Source: Abditibacteriota bacterium
Lineage (GTDB): Bacteria; Armatimonadota; UBA5829
Assembly: GCA_017959625.1 (NCBI GenBank)
Contig: JAGDAG010000053.1
Coordinates: forward strand, 1 to 14,240
DNA: 14,240 bases
Direction: 5' to 3'
This document shows, one piece after another, positions 1 to 6,248 of this stretch. The notes beneath the pieces were generated by a model, which was not told the DNA's origin, ran no database searches, and was given only the letters and a program-made list of their open reading frames with translations. A program made the translations under genes and the position numbers. Position 1 is the first letter of the stretch. Each line of letters opens with the position of its first letter.

Positions 1-210
1 ACCCTTAAGAACGAACCCGAGAACGCCACCGCCCTCAACGCCGGCACCGAGGCTCTGGAAAAAGCCAGCTACGACATAGCCAGCATCATCTACAAGCAGC
101 AGACCGGCGAAGCAGCGGGCGGCGCCGCCCAGACGGCAGCCTCCTCCGACGCCAGAGTGGAAGTCCCGGGCGAGGACGACGTTGTAGAAGCGGAATTCAA
201 GGACGAATAA
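1..210 (+). CDS. dnaK: Molecular chaperone DnaK (Hsp70), C-terminal 69 residues (partial)
   Basis: Frame 1 is open from the first base to the TAA at 208-210. It encodes 69 residues, so the gene begins outside the window. The visible part is the end of the Hsp70 lid: a helical stretch reading ALEKASYDIASIIYKQQ, then a low-complexity Ala/Gly/Gln/Ser tail, then an acidic end reading DDVVEAEFKDE. An acidic DDVVDAEF-like terminus is typical of bacterial DnaK; in Hsp70s this tail helps recruit co-chaperones and clients. The call also rests on context, since the next two genes are a J-protein and HspR, the usual partners of an HspR-controlled dnaK operon. The ATPase and substrate-binding domains lie outside the window and cannot be checked. 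What is seen is the tail and the context; the full-length identity is inferred. Confidence 0.9.
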   Translation, partial: TLKNEPENATALNAGTEALEKASYDIASIIYKQQTGEAAGGAAQTAASSDARVEVPGEDDVVEAEFKDE

Positions 211-220
211 CCTGCGGAGC

Positions 221-241
221 GGGGCGGGCGGCGCCCGCCCC
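221..241 (+). other. GC-rich hairpin between dnaK and dnaJ
   Basis: A perfect 9-bp inverted repeat (GGGGCGGGC at 221-229, GCCCGCCCC at 233-241) encloses a GGC loop, 10 nt after the dnaK stop. No U-run follows, so it is not a classic intrinsic terminator. It could stabilise the dnaK 3' end or partly attenuate read-through, giving more dnaK than dnaJ message. The function is inferred; the structure is read directly. Confidence 0.6.
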
Positions 242-273
242 TTCCATCTGAAATATTCTGTAAGCGCTTGCGT

Positions 274-295
274 TTCCGGAAGCCTGCTTCCGGAA
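274..295 (+). other. Second hairpin upstream of dnaJ (paired TTCCGGAA palindromes)
   Basis: TTCCGGAAG (274-282) and CTTCCGGAA (287-295) form a 9-bp perfect stem with a CCTG loop. Each arm is itself the palindrome TTCCGGAA, so the site is both an inverted repeat and a direct repeat. It ends 14 nt before the dnaJ ribosome-binding site. It could be an RNA processing or stability element, or a protein-binding site. It does not match the HspR operator (HAIR) consensus. Confidence 0.5.
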
Positions 296-309
296 GACCG
301 CACAAAAAT

Positions 310-314
310 GGAGG
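310..314 (+). promoter_or_regulatory. Shine-Dalgarno that sets the GTG start of dnaJ
   Basis: GGAGG at 310-314 lies 6 nt before the GTG at 321. This fixes the start, because the frame then reads MDYKDYYSVLGV, exactly where J domains normally begin. The nearby ATG at 308 is out of frame and runs into a stop after seven codons. Confidence 0.85.
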
Positions 315-320
315 CAACCG

Positions 321-1199
321 GTGGACTATAAAGATTATTACAGTGTGCTGGGAGTTGACAAATCCGCAAGCCTGAAGGATATCAAATCAGCATACAAGAA
401 ACTTGCCAGAAAATACCACCCGGACGTGAATCCGGGGGACAAGGCGGCGGAAGAAAAGTTCAAGGATATCAGCGAAGCCTACGCTGTATTGTCCGACGAA
501 GAAAAACGAAAGAAATACGACACCTACGGCAGAGACTGGGAACAGTATCAGCAGGGCGCGGGCTCGAACCCCTTTGAAGGCTTTTCCTTCAATATGGGCG
601 CGCCGGGAAGCAGCGGTTTCAGCAGCTTTTTCGACCTGCTCTTCGGGGGAGACGGCGCGCAGCCGGGGAACCCCTTCTCGCGGTTCGCGCAGAACGTTAA
701 GGGAAGAGACCTGAATTACGTTATAGACATCACCCTGCGGGAGGCGTATTTCGGCTCCGAAAGGACCCTCAGCATAGACGGCAAGCGGGTGACTATAACC
801 ATCCCCAAGGGTATCGGCCGGGGCAAAAAGATCAGGCTCTCGGGAAAAGGAGAGCCGGGGCCGGGAGGCAGCGGAGACCTGTTTCTGGAGGTCAATTTTG
901 CCAAAGACCCGCTTTTCACCCGGGAAGGCAGCAACCTTACGGTGAACGTGGACGTGGATTACGTCACCGCCGCCCTGGGCGGCGAGATATCGGTCCCCAC
1001 TATGGAAAAAAACGTCACCATGACCATCCCCCCCGCCACGGATTCGGGGAAGCGTTTCAAGATAACCGGCAAGGGGATGCCGAAATTCAGAGCCGAAGGC
1101 TATGGCGATCTGTATGTTGTGTGCAGAGTTTGTTTTCCTTCGGATATCAGCCCCGAAGAAAAGGAGCTGCTTGAGAGGATAAAGACTCTCAGAAAATAA
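321..1199 (+). CDS. dnaJ: Class B (CbpA-type) J-domain co-chaperone, 292 aa
   Basis: This is an Hsp40 co-chaperone that delivers unfolded clients to DnaK and stimulates its ATPase in the cytoplasm. Residues 1-70 form the J domain, with the essential HPD triad at 33-35 and the helix pattern IKSAYKKLARKYHPD. Residues 71-125 are a Gly/Phe-rich linker with FDLLFGG. From about 128 two beta-sandwich client-binding domains follow, with GRDLNYVIDITLREAYFG, IPKGIGRGKKIRLSGKG and GDLFLEV. The CXXCXGXG zinc-finger repeats of class A DnaJ are absent, so this is the CbpA/class B type, and about 290 residues is normal for that class. The start is a GTG with GGAGG 6 nt upstream. It sits 110 nt after dnaK and 15 nt before hspR, so it is almost certainly co-transcribed with both. 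A cbpA-hspR pair is also known in Helicobacter. Confidence 0.95.
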   Translation: MDYKDYYSVLGVDKSASLKDIKSAYKKLARKYHPDVNPGDKAAEEKFKDISEAYAVLSDEEKRKKYDTYGRDWEQYQQGAGSNPFEGFSFNMGAPGSSGFSSFFDLLFGGDGAQPGNPFSRFAQNVKGRDLNYVIDITLREAYFGSERTLSIDGKRVTITIPKGIGRGKKIRLSGKGEPGPGGSGDLFLEVNFAKDPLFTREGSNLTVNVDVDYVTAALGGEISVPTMEKNVTMTIPPATDSGKRFKITGKGMPKFRAEGYGDLYVVCRVCFPSDISPEEKELLERIKTLRK

Positions 1200-1214
1200 A
1201 AAGGAGCGAAAAGC

Positions 1215-1559
1215 ATGTCACAAAGAAACGAACCTGTTTATCTTATCAGCGTTGCGGCCAAGATTTGCGACATGCATCCTCAGACTCTCAGGACCTACGA
1301 ACGGCTGGGACTCGTTATCCCGGTGAGGGTAGGCAGCAAAAACCGTATGTATTCGGAAGCGGACGTTGAAAAACTGAAGCAGATCCAGAGGCTGACCCAG
1401 GATATGGGAGTCAACCTTGCGGGAGTGGACATAATACTCGGGCTCCTGGACAAGATAAAACGGATGCAGGCGGAACACGATGCCGAAACAGACAGGCTGA
1501 AAAGAGTTCTGCAGGAGCAGTCGCGTATCATCGACGAGATAGGAAAAAAGAAGCTTTAA
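1215..1559 (+). CDS. hspR: Heat-shock repressor HspR (MerR family), 114 aa
   Basis: HspR is a MerR-family repressor of chaperone operons. In Streptomyces it binds HAIR inverted repeats with DnaK as co-repressor, so free DnaK shuts off its own operon. Residues 8-32 form the winged-helix recognition part: YLISVAAKICDMHPQTLRTYE followed by RLGLV. The MHPQTLR..ERLGL signature is diagnostic of HspR. A wing with RMYSEADV follows, then QRLTQDMGVNLAGVDIIL, also HspR-typical. The C-terminal part (about 75-110) is charged and coiled-coil-like, ending in KKKL. No effector-binding domain is present, as expected. AAAAGGAG lies 8 nt before the ATG. As third gene of the dnaK operon it probably autoregulates, but the operon promoter and any HAIR operator lie upstream of the window. 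The operator is therefore inferred. Confidence 0.95.
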   Translation: MSQRNEPVYLISVAAKICDMHPQTLRTYERLGLVIPVRVGSKNRMYSEADVEKLKQIQRLTQDMGVNLAGVDIILGLLDKIKRMQAEHDAETDRLKRVLQEQSRIIDEIGKKKL

Positions 1560-1593
1560 AAAATAGCCGCCCTTCGGGGCGGCGGTTTTTTTT
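1557..1593. terminator. Bidirectional intrinsic terminator between hspR and the GYF_2-like gene
   Basis: GCCGCCC (1566-1572), a TTCG tetraloop and GGGCGGC (1577-1583) form a 7-bp GC stem. On the + strand it is followed by GG and eight Ts (1586-1593), ending the dnaK-dnaJ-hspR transcript. On the - strand the same stem is followed by TATTTTTTA (1565 to 1557), which suits termination of the six-gene leftward operon ending at 1637. The T-run on the minus strand overlaps the hspR stop codon. Confidence 0.9.
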
Positions 1594-1636
1594 ATCCTGC
1601 ATTACAGACTGTATTTCCTTTGCCGGCAGCTGCCGG

Positions 1637-2275
1637 TCATCCGGCAAAAAGCCCGGGAAGGTTGTGCCTGACGGCGGCAACGGCGAACAGCGCGAAGGCG
1701 GCGAGGTATAAAAGCAGGATGAAAACCCCCGCAAGCTGCCACCGGAGCATGCTTTTTTTGAAGCTCCCGACGCTCTCAAAGCGGAAGGCCCGCCAGGCGT
1801 CCGCCGGCCCCGTGAAGCCCGTGTAAACGGAAAGGGCCAGCAAAAGGATATGGCCCGCGGCGTCCAGCCGGAACAGCGACATGAGGTCCATGCCGAAGGG
1901 CCGCATGGCAAAGCTTGAAGCCCAAGCCACGAAGCCGATGACCGACATGCATATCCACATAGCCGCCGCCATGGGCCGGTTGCGGCAGAACAGGGTCCAG
2001 AAGGGCGCCAGCATCAGGGCCCCCAGATTGAAGGCGCAGGTCCCCTTGGGGCGGGAGGCTGTTCTCAGCCCCGAATCGTTGGGAGTCCCCTTTCCGGGCT
2101 CCGGCTCCAGGATATCTATGGTCACAGAGCTTTCGGCGCCGTTTTCGGTTTTGGTCACCGGGGCGCCTTTTTTTATTTTGCCGTCGTAATACCACAAAAG
2201 CAGCCTTTCCCGGGAAAAGCCTTTATGGCGGACGCCGTCTGCGGAAACAAAAGAATAGGTTGCGGTCTTTTTCAT
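1637..2275 (-). CDS. Membrane protein with GYF_2-like (DUF4339-type) N-terminus, 212 aa
   Basis: The biochemical function is not known. Residues 6-42 (YSFVSADGVRHKGFSRERLL, then WYYDGKIKKGAPV) resemble the GYF_2/DUF4339 pattern: an aromatic, a G..G[PF]-type turn, then a leucine-rich helix and a DG-I start of a strand. Such domains often head bacterial membrane proteins and are thought to bind peptides. A polar linker (43-78) follows. The rest is hydrophobic, with about four membrane segments (roughly 82-97, 101-121, 140-156, 181-203). AFNLGALMLAPFWTLF recalls the FNWxAFlfxPxW entry of DUF2628-like small membrane proteins. This is the last gene of the leftward operon, 46 nt after lacZ, with a strong hairpin just upstream. 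Its Shine-Dalgarno is weak. The domain assignment is by eye and moderate; the membrane topology is more secure. Confidence 0.75.
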   Translation of the reverse strand: MKKTATYSFVSADGVRHKGFSRERLLLWYYDGKIKKGAPVTKTENGAESSVTIDILEPEPGKGTPNDSGLRTASRPKGTCAFNLGALMLAPFWTLFCRNRPMAAAMWICMSVIGFVAWASSFAMRPFGMDLMSLFRLDAAGHILLLALSVYTGFTGPADAWRAFRFESVGSFKKSMLRWQLAGVFILLLYLAAFALFAVAAVRHNLPGLFAG

Positions 2276-2284
2276 AGTCTTCAG

Positions 2285-2315
2285 CGTTCCCCGCGGCGCG
2301 CCGCCGCGGGGAACG
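2285..2315 (-). other. 14-bp perfect hairpin between lacZ and the GYF_2-like gene
   Basis: Positions 2285-2298 and 2302-2315 are perfectly complementary (14 bp, almost all G+C) around a CGC loop. On the minus strand it starts 6 nt after the lacZ stop and ends 9 nt before the next ATG. No U-run follows, so it is not a standard terminator. The downstream arm contains the only purine-rich stretch (GGGGAACG) that could serve as ribosome-binding site. The hairpin may therefore protect the lacZ message end and lower translation of the last gene. Confidence 0.7.
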
Positions 2316-2321
2316 GAGCCG

Positions 2322-5300
2322 TCATCTGACGGGCCTTATTATGAAAGCAAAGCCAAAGGCTTCCGGCTTCAGGACGTATTTCTCCTGGAGCATGGGGCCG
2401 CAGGAATGGGAGCCTATCCCCTGCTGCCTGTAGTCTATGTTCAGTATGATCTCCTCTCTGGGTTTCAGATCATAGGTATGCTTCGCCTTTTCCAGATCCA
2501 TGGCGGTATAGCGGTGGGCGGAGAACATGAAGGAGGGCTGTCCGAATACGGCAAAGCCCTTTCCGTGCACGTTGCGGATCTCCAGCCATTTCACGTCGCT
2601 GCGGGTGCCGTTTTCCTGGGGCATTATATAATTGGTGAACAGATCGTCCGCATCGGCTTCGTAAAGGCCGAAGCCGTTTGCCTCATGGGAATCGATATAG
2701 GATTCTCCGGGGCCTCTTCCGTACCATCTGAAGCTGTCGAGATCCATGGGCAGGCAGGTCGTGACCCCTATCCTGGGCAGATGGTCCGGCATTTCCCCGA
2801 AGGGCTCGCCGGATACCGACACCCTTATATCTCCCGCCGCGTTGACGTCGTACACGTAGACGCACCTGAAGCCGGAATGAAAAACGGGAGCGCTCACGGT
2901 GGTCTTTACCGTGACGGTCACCAGTTCCTCGTCTCCGTCGGCCTCTATGCTTTCCACCCGGTGCTGAAGCTTGTCGTAATGGAGCTTGTTCAGGGCGTTC
3001 ATAGCGCCCCACCCTCTGTCGTTGTCGGTGGAAGCCCGCCAGAAGTTCAGCTTCAGAGGGCCGTTCACCAGCAGGTTGCCCGCCGCGGCGTAATAGTCCA
3101 GGGAACCGTCGTATTTTGAGAAGCCTATCTCAAAATCGCTGCCCAGTATCATATACTGTTCGTCGTTTTCCAGCACTTCCACGTCGCCGTTGGCAGGCTC
3201 GAAGGCGGCAGGCTCGGCGTCCTGCAGAACGAACTGCTGCCAGGCGACTTTGTGCCCTGCCGCCGCCCACAGGGTATCCTCCGCCAGCAGCAGGGAAACG
3301 GTGAGCACGTAGTTTTTATCCTTCCGCATCCGGGCCGGGGCCTTGTAATCCAGGGTAAACTCCGACGACGACCGGGGAGACACGTCCGGGACGTGGCAGC
3401 AACCGGAGCTTATCACTTCGCCGTCGCTTTCCACCTTCCACGACATCGCCAGGTGCTTCAGATCGGAAAAATCGTATCTGTTCTCGCATCTGAAGAGCTT
3501 CTTCTGGAGATCCACCGCATAGAACTTCACCGGCTCTATCACCTTTTTGTATTCTATGGCGCCGGGAGAAGGCGTCCTGTCGGGGAACACCAGGCCGTCG
3601 CACACAAAATTGCCGTCGTTGGGCTGGTCGCCGAAATCGCCGCCGTAGGCGTAATAGGGCTCGCCGTCTTCGGTGAATTCCAGGAGGCCGTGGTCCACCC
3701 ATTCCCAGATAAAGCCGCCCTGGAGCCTTTCGTATTTGTAAAACAGCTCCACGTAATCGGAAAGCTCTCCGGGGCCGTTGCCCATGGCGTGGCAGTACTC
3801 GCACATGATGAAGGGCTTTTGCTCATAGCCCTCGGGAAAGCCGAATTTTGCCGCCGCTTCGCCTTCAAGCCCTTTCCCTATGCCCTCCAGGAAATCCACC
3901 GAGGGATACATGCGGCTGTAAACGTCGGTGTATTCTATATGGTAGTCCCCCTCGTAGTGGATGGGTATGTCCGGGCAGACGGCCTTCGCCGCCTTGACCA
4001 TAGCCTGCTGGTTGACGCCGGTGCCGGACTCGTTGCCCAGGGAAAAGAGTATCACGGAAGGATGGTTTTTGTCTCTGTGGACCATACGCTCCATCCTGTC
4101 CACGTAGGTGTTCTGCCATTCGGGATCGTCGGAAAGGTTGAATTTCGACTCGGTGTAGGGAATGGCGAAAAATACTCCGTGGGCTTCCAGATCGCATTCG
4201 TCGATAAGGTATATGCCGTATTTGTCGCACAGATCCAGCCAGCGGGGGTCGTTGGAATAATGGGAGGTGCGCACGGCGTTTATGTTCAGGCGCTTCATGA
4301 GAAGGATGTCTTCCTTCATCATATCCTCTGTGAGGGCCCTGCCCGTAAGGGGATTGATCTCATGCCTGTTGACGCCCTTGAAGATCACGGGGACGCCGTT
4401 CACCAGCAGATTGCAGCCCTTCAGCTCCACCTGCCGGAAGCCGAACCGGAAGGGAACGGCCTCTATAAGGCCCCCCTCGCTGTCCAGAAGGCTGATGACC
4501 AGGGTATAGAGGCAGGGGTTTTCCGCCGACCATTTTTCCGGAGACGCCACGTCTGCGCTCCAGCTGTCCGAGGGATCCGTTTCCTCGCTGGACACCAGGG
4601 CGCCGTCCTTGTCAAAAAGCTCGAACAGCACCCGGGAGGCGCCGGCGCCTTCGATCCTGTAATCCGTTTTCAGCAGGGCGTTGTTATACTCCGGGTCAAA
4701 CGACGTGGTTATCTGCGCGTCCCACAGGTAAGTATCGTGGCGATAGATAAGATAAACGTCCCTGAATATGCCGGAAAGCCACCACATATCCTGGTCTTCC
4801 ACATAGGAGCCGTCGGACCACTGGAAGACCTGCACGGTGAGGTTGTTTTCGCCGGGGGACACGTAATCGGTTATGTCGAACTCGGCGGGTATCCTGCTGC
4901 CCTTGGAAAAACCGGCCTGTATGCCGTTCACCCACAGATAAAAGGCGCTGTCCACGCCCTCAAAACGCAGGAAGAGCTTTTCGCAGTCGTTCTCGCGGTC
5001 CACGGTAAAGCTCCGCTTGTAAAAGCAGGTGGGATTGTCCGAAGGGACCCTGGGGGGATCCACGGGGAAGGGATACATCACGTTGGTATAGTGTGGCTTG
5101 TAGCCGGTATCCTCCATCTGCCAGCTGGACGGAACTGTGAGCTTTTCCCAGGGGAGGTCTTCCCCGTGTTCGCAGCCGCAATCGCAGCCGTCTTCTTCTC
5201 CGTCTTCGTCAAAATCCGCGGCGGTGATCAGCTCCAGGGCCTCTTCCGACACCAGCCCCGGAGAATCGTAGAACAATACGTCCCAAACGCCGTTAAGAGT

Positions 5301-5420
5301 GCGCACGCGGTCGGGATCCGGGCCGTAAAGGGCTTCCTCTACCGAGCCGCAGGGAAAGTAGCGGCTGCGCGGTTCAAGCCTGTTGATCCCCGTGAGCTTC
5401 GGGTTTTCGTAATCTTTCAT
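2322..5420 (-). CDS. lacZ: Beta-galactosidase, glycoside hydrolase family 2 (LacZ type), 1032 aa
   Basis: This enzyme hydrolyses terminal beta-D-galactosides such as lactose by a retaining mechanism. No signal peptide is seen, so it acts in the cytoplasm. It has the full five-domain LacZ layout: sugar-binding domain (about 30-230, with VPSSWQ, YTNVMYPFPVDPP and EDQDMWWLSGIFRDVYL), an Ig-like domain, a TIM barrel (about 335-630), then domain 4 and the Bgal_small_N domain (about 750 to the end, with FWRASTDNDRGWG). The acid/base is Glu464 in LGNESG and the nucleophile is Glu541 in MCEYCHAMGN, matching E. coli Glu461 and Glu537. KGVNRHE and RTSHYSNDPRW are also intact. Length is close to the E. 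coli protein (about 1024). I chose the ATG at 5420, which has GGAGAG just upstream, over an in-frame TTG at 5432 that overlaps that ribosome site. An unusual Asp/Glu- and Cys-rich insert lies at residues 69-88. It is fifth in the leftward operon, 30 nt after the QueG-like gene. No sugar transporter or lac-type regulator is nearby. Confidence 0.96.
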   Translation of the reverse strand: MKDYENPKLTGINRLEPRSRYFPCGSVEEALYGPDPDRVRTLNGVWDVLFYDSPGLVSEEALELITAADFDEDGEEDGCDCGCEHGEDLPWEKLTVPSSWQMEDTGYKPHYTNVMYPFPVDPPRVPSDNPTCFYKRSFTVDRENDCEKLFLRFEGVDSAFYLWVNGIQAGFSKGSRIPAEFDITDYVSPGENNLTVQVFQWSDGSYVEDQDMWWLSGIFRDVYLIYRHDTYLWDAQITTSFDPEYNNALLKTDYRIEGAGASRVLFELFDKDGALVSSEETDPSDSWSADVASPEKWSAENPCLYTLVISLLDSEGGLIEAVPFRFGFRQVELKGCNLLVNGVPVIFKGVNRHEINPLTGRALTEDMMKEDILLMKRLNINAVRTSHYSNDPRWLDLCDKYGIYLIDECDLEAHGVFFAIPYTESKFNLSDDPEWQNTYVDRMERMVHRDKNHPSVILFSLGNESGTGVNQQAMVKAAKAVCPDIPIHYEGDYHIEYTDVYSRMYPSVDFLEGIGKGLEGEAAAKFGFPEGYEQKPFIMCEYCHAMGNGPGELSDYVELFYKYERLQGGFIWEWVDHGLLEFTEDGEPYYAYGGDFGDQPNDGNFVCDGLVFPDRTPSPGAIEYKKVIEPVKFYAVDLQKKLFRCENRYDFSDLKHLAMSWKVESDGEVISSGCCHVPDVSPRSSSEFTLDYKAPARMRKDKNYVLTVSLLLAEDTLWAAAGHKVAWQQFVLQDAEPAAFEPANGDVEVLENDEQYMILGSDFEIGFSKYDGSLDYYAAAGNLLVNGPLKLNFWRASTDNDRGWGAMNALNKLHYDKLQHRVESIEADGDEELVTVTVKTTVSAPVFHSGFRCVYVYDVNAAGDIRVSVSGEPFGEMPDHLPRIGVTTCLPMDLDSFRWYGRGPGESYIDSHEANGFGLYEADADDLFTNYIMPQENGTRSDVKWLEIRNVHGKGFAVFGQPSFMFSAHRYTAMDLEKAKHTYDLKPREEIILNIDYRQQGIGSHSCGPMLQEKYVLKPEAFGFAFIIRPVR

Positions 5421-5424
5421 TTTT

Positions 5425-5430
5425 CTCTCC
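5425..5430 (-). promoter_or_regulatory. Shine-Dalgarno that decides the lacZ start
   Basis: On the minus strand GGAGAG (5430-5425) precedes ATG at 5420, with 6 nt between GGAG and ATG. The longer reading from TTG at 5432 would consume this site, so the ATG is preferred. Confidence 0.8.
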
Positions 5431-5450
5431 AAAAAAATATTTTGATACGG

Positions 5451-6248
5451 CTAAAGATGCTCAAGCAACGCCGACGCTGTCTGCGAGACCGCCGCCGAAG
5501 GATCGCCTGCCGCCTTTTTCAGATACTCTTCCGCGCAGTCAAGCCTCAGATTGTAGGCCGCCGCCAGGGCGTTTCTTCTGACCTTGTTCCTGCCGATCCA
5601 CAAAAAGGGATAGCGGCTGCGGTTCTCCTCAAAGCCGGCTTTTGATATATCCAGCCAGAACTCCAGGGGAGGCATCTCCACGCGCAGGGGTTCCCACCGG
5701 CACAGGGGGCAGGTTTGCTGACACAGGTCGCATCCATATATATTATAACCTATCCTCACGGCCTCGTCATAAGAAAAAGGGCCGTTTTTTTGGGTTATAT
5801 GGCTTATGCACAGTTCTCTGCAAAAGCCGTCCTTCAAAGCCGGACAGGATGCGCAGGCGCTGTTTTTGCAGGGGACGGCGGGACAGCGGAACAGGCTCCC
5901 GGCAGAGACGGCTTCCGCAGGCCGGTCCGTCACTATCTCCCCAAGGTAGGGAAAGCATTTCAGCTCGGGGCACCACAGCAGGCCGTTGCGGGCGACAGCC
6001 CCCAGCCCCGCCCGCCGGGCCATTTCCTTTTGCCCGTAATACGAATGGTCGCAAAGGACCTCTCCCTGCCCCGCGCAGATATCTCTTACGACGTCGTGAT
6101 AATCCGGCGCCAGCCCCGAGGAAGCCACCTTATAGGGCTGATCCGTCTCCTTTGGAGGCAGCTTCACGGCCACGCACACCAGACCCTCCGCCCCGGGGAA
6201 CCGTTCTTTGAGGCATTCGGGGAGGGGCAGGCCCTTTTTCAGGATCAC
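5451..6248 (-). CDS. QueG-like protein (DUF1730 remnant plus double [4Fe-4S] domain), 265 aa
   Basis: This is related to epoxyqueuosine reductase QueG, a cobalamin and iron-sulfur enzyme that makes queuosine in tRNA. Residues 20-108 carry the N-terminal-domain pattern: VCVAVKLPP, APDYHDVV, CDHSYYGQKEMARRAGLG and a FPYLGEIVTD strand. Residues 122-183 hold ten cysteines. CISHITQKNG and IGYNIYGCDLCQQTCP match QueG's CISYLTIE and GCDxCQxxCP closely. The C-terminus (about 222-262) looks like the short HEAT-like helices of QueG. Two oddities stand out. The protein is about 80-100 residues shorter than usual QueG, mostly at the N-terminus. The first cysteine set is spaced C122-x4-C127-x4-C132-x2-C135 instead of CxxCxxCxxxCP. 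The GTG start is supported by GGAGG 6 nt upstream, and it overlaps the M16 stop by 4 nt (GTGA). The true substrate is uncertain; it could be a reductase or corrinoid-linked electron carrier other than QueG. Confidence 0.8.
   Translation of the reverse strand: MILKKGLPLPECLKERFPGAEGLVCVAVKLPPKETDQPYKVASSGLAPDYHDVVRDICAGQGEVLCDHSYYGQKEMARRAGLGAVARNGLLWCPELKCFPYLGEIVTDRPAEAVSAGSLFRCPAVPCKNSACASCPALKDGFCRELCISHITQKNGPFSYDEAVRIGYNIYGCDLCQQTCPLCRWEPLRVEMPPLEFWLDISKAGFEENRSRYPFLWIGRNKVRRNALAAAYNLRLDCAEEYLKKAAGDPSAAVSQTASALLEHL

Noticed and set aside
308..331. Seven-codon ATG mini-frame overlapping the dnaJ GTG start
   Set aside because: It has no ribosome site of its own, and its sequence contains the Shine-Dalgarno for dnaJ. 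The overlap is probably chance.
1170..1191. CTTGAGAG...CTCTCAGA, an imperfect HAIR-like inverted repeat before hspR
   Set aside because: Only TGAGAG/CTCTCA pair exactly, with an 8-nt spacer. The HspR consensus is CTTGAGT-N7-ACTCAAG. It lies inside the codons for the J-protein C-terminus, so I take it as chance, though a binding test could settle it.
1619..1648. TTTGCCGG/CCGGCAAA inverted repeat at the end of the GYF_2-like gene
   Set aside because: The 14-nt loop and lack of a U-run make it a poor terminator, and the hairpin at 1566-1583 does that job.
5421..5432. TTG start for lacZ, four codons upstream of the ATG
   Set aside because: The TTG reading overlaps the GGAGAG ribosome site, and no purine-rich site precedes it.
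3252..5645. 797-codon open frame on the + strand opposite lacZ
   Set aside because: It is antisense to a full-length LacZ with all catalytic motifs. Its product shows no known motif and is rich in Gly, Val, His, Arg and Ala, as expected for a shadow of a GC-rich gene.
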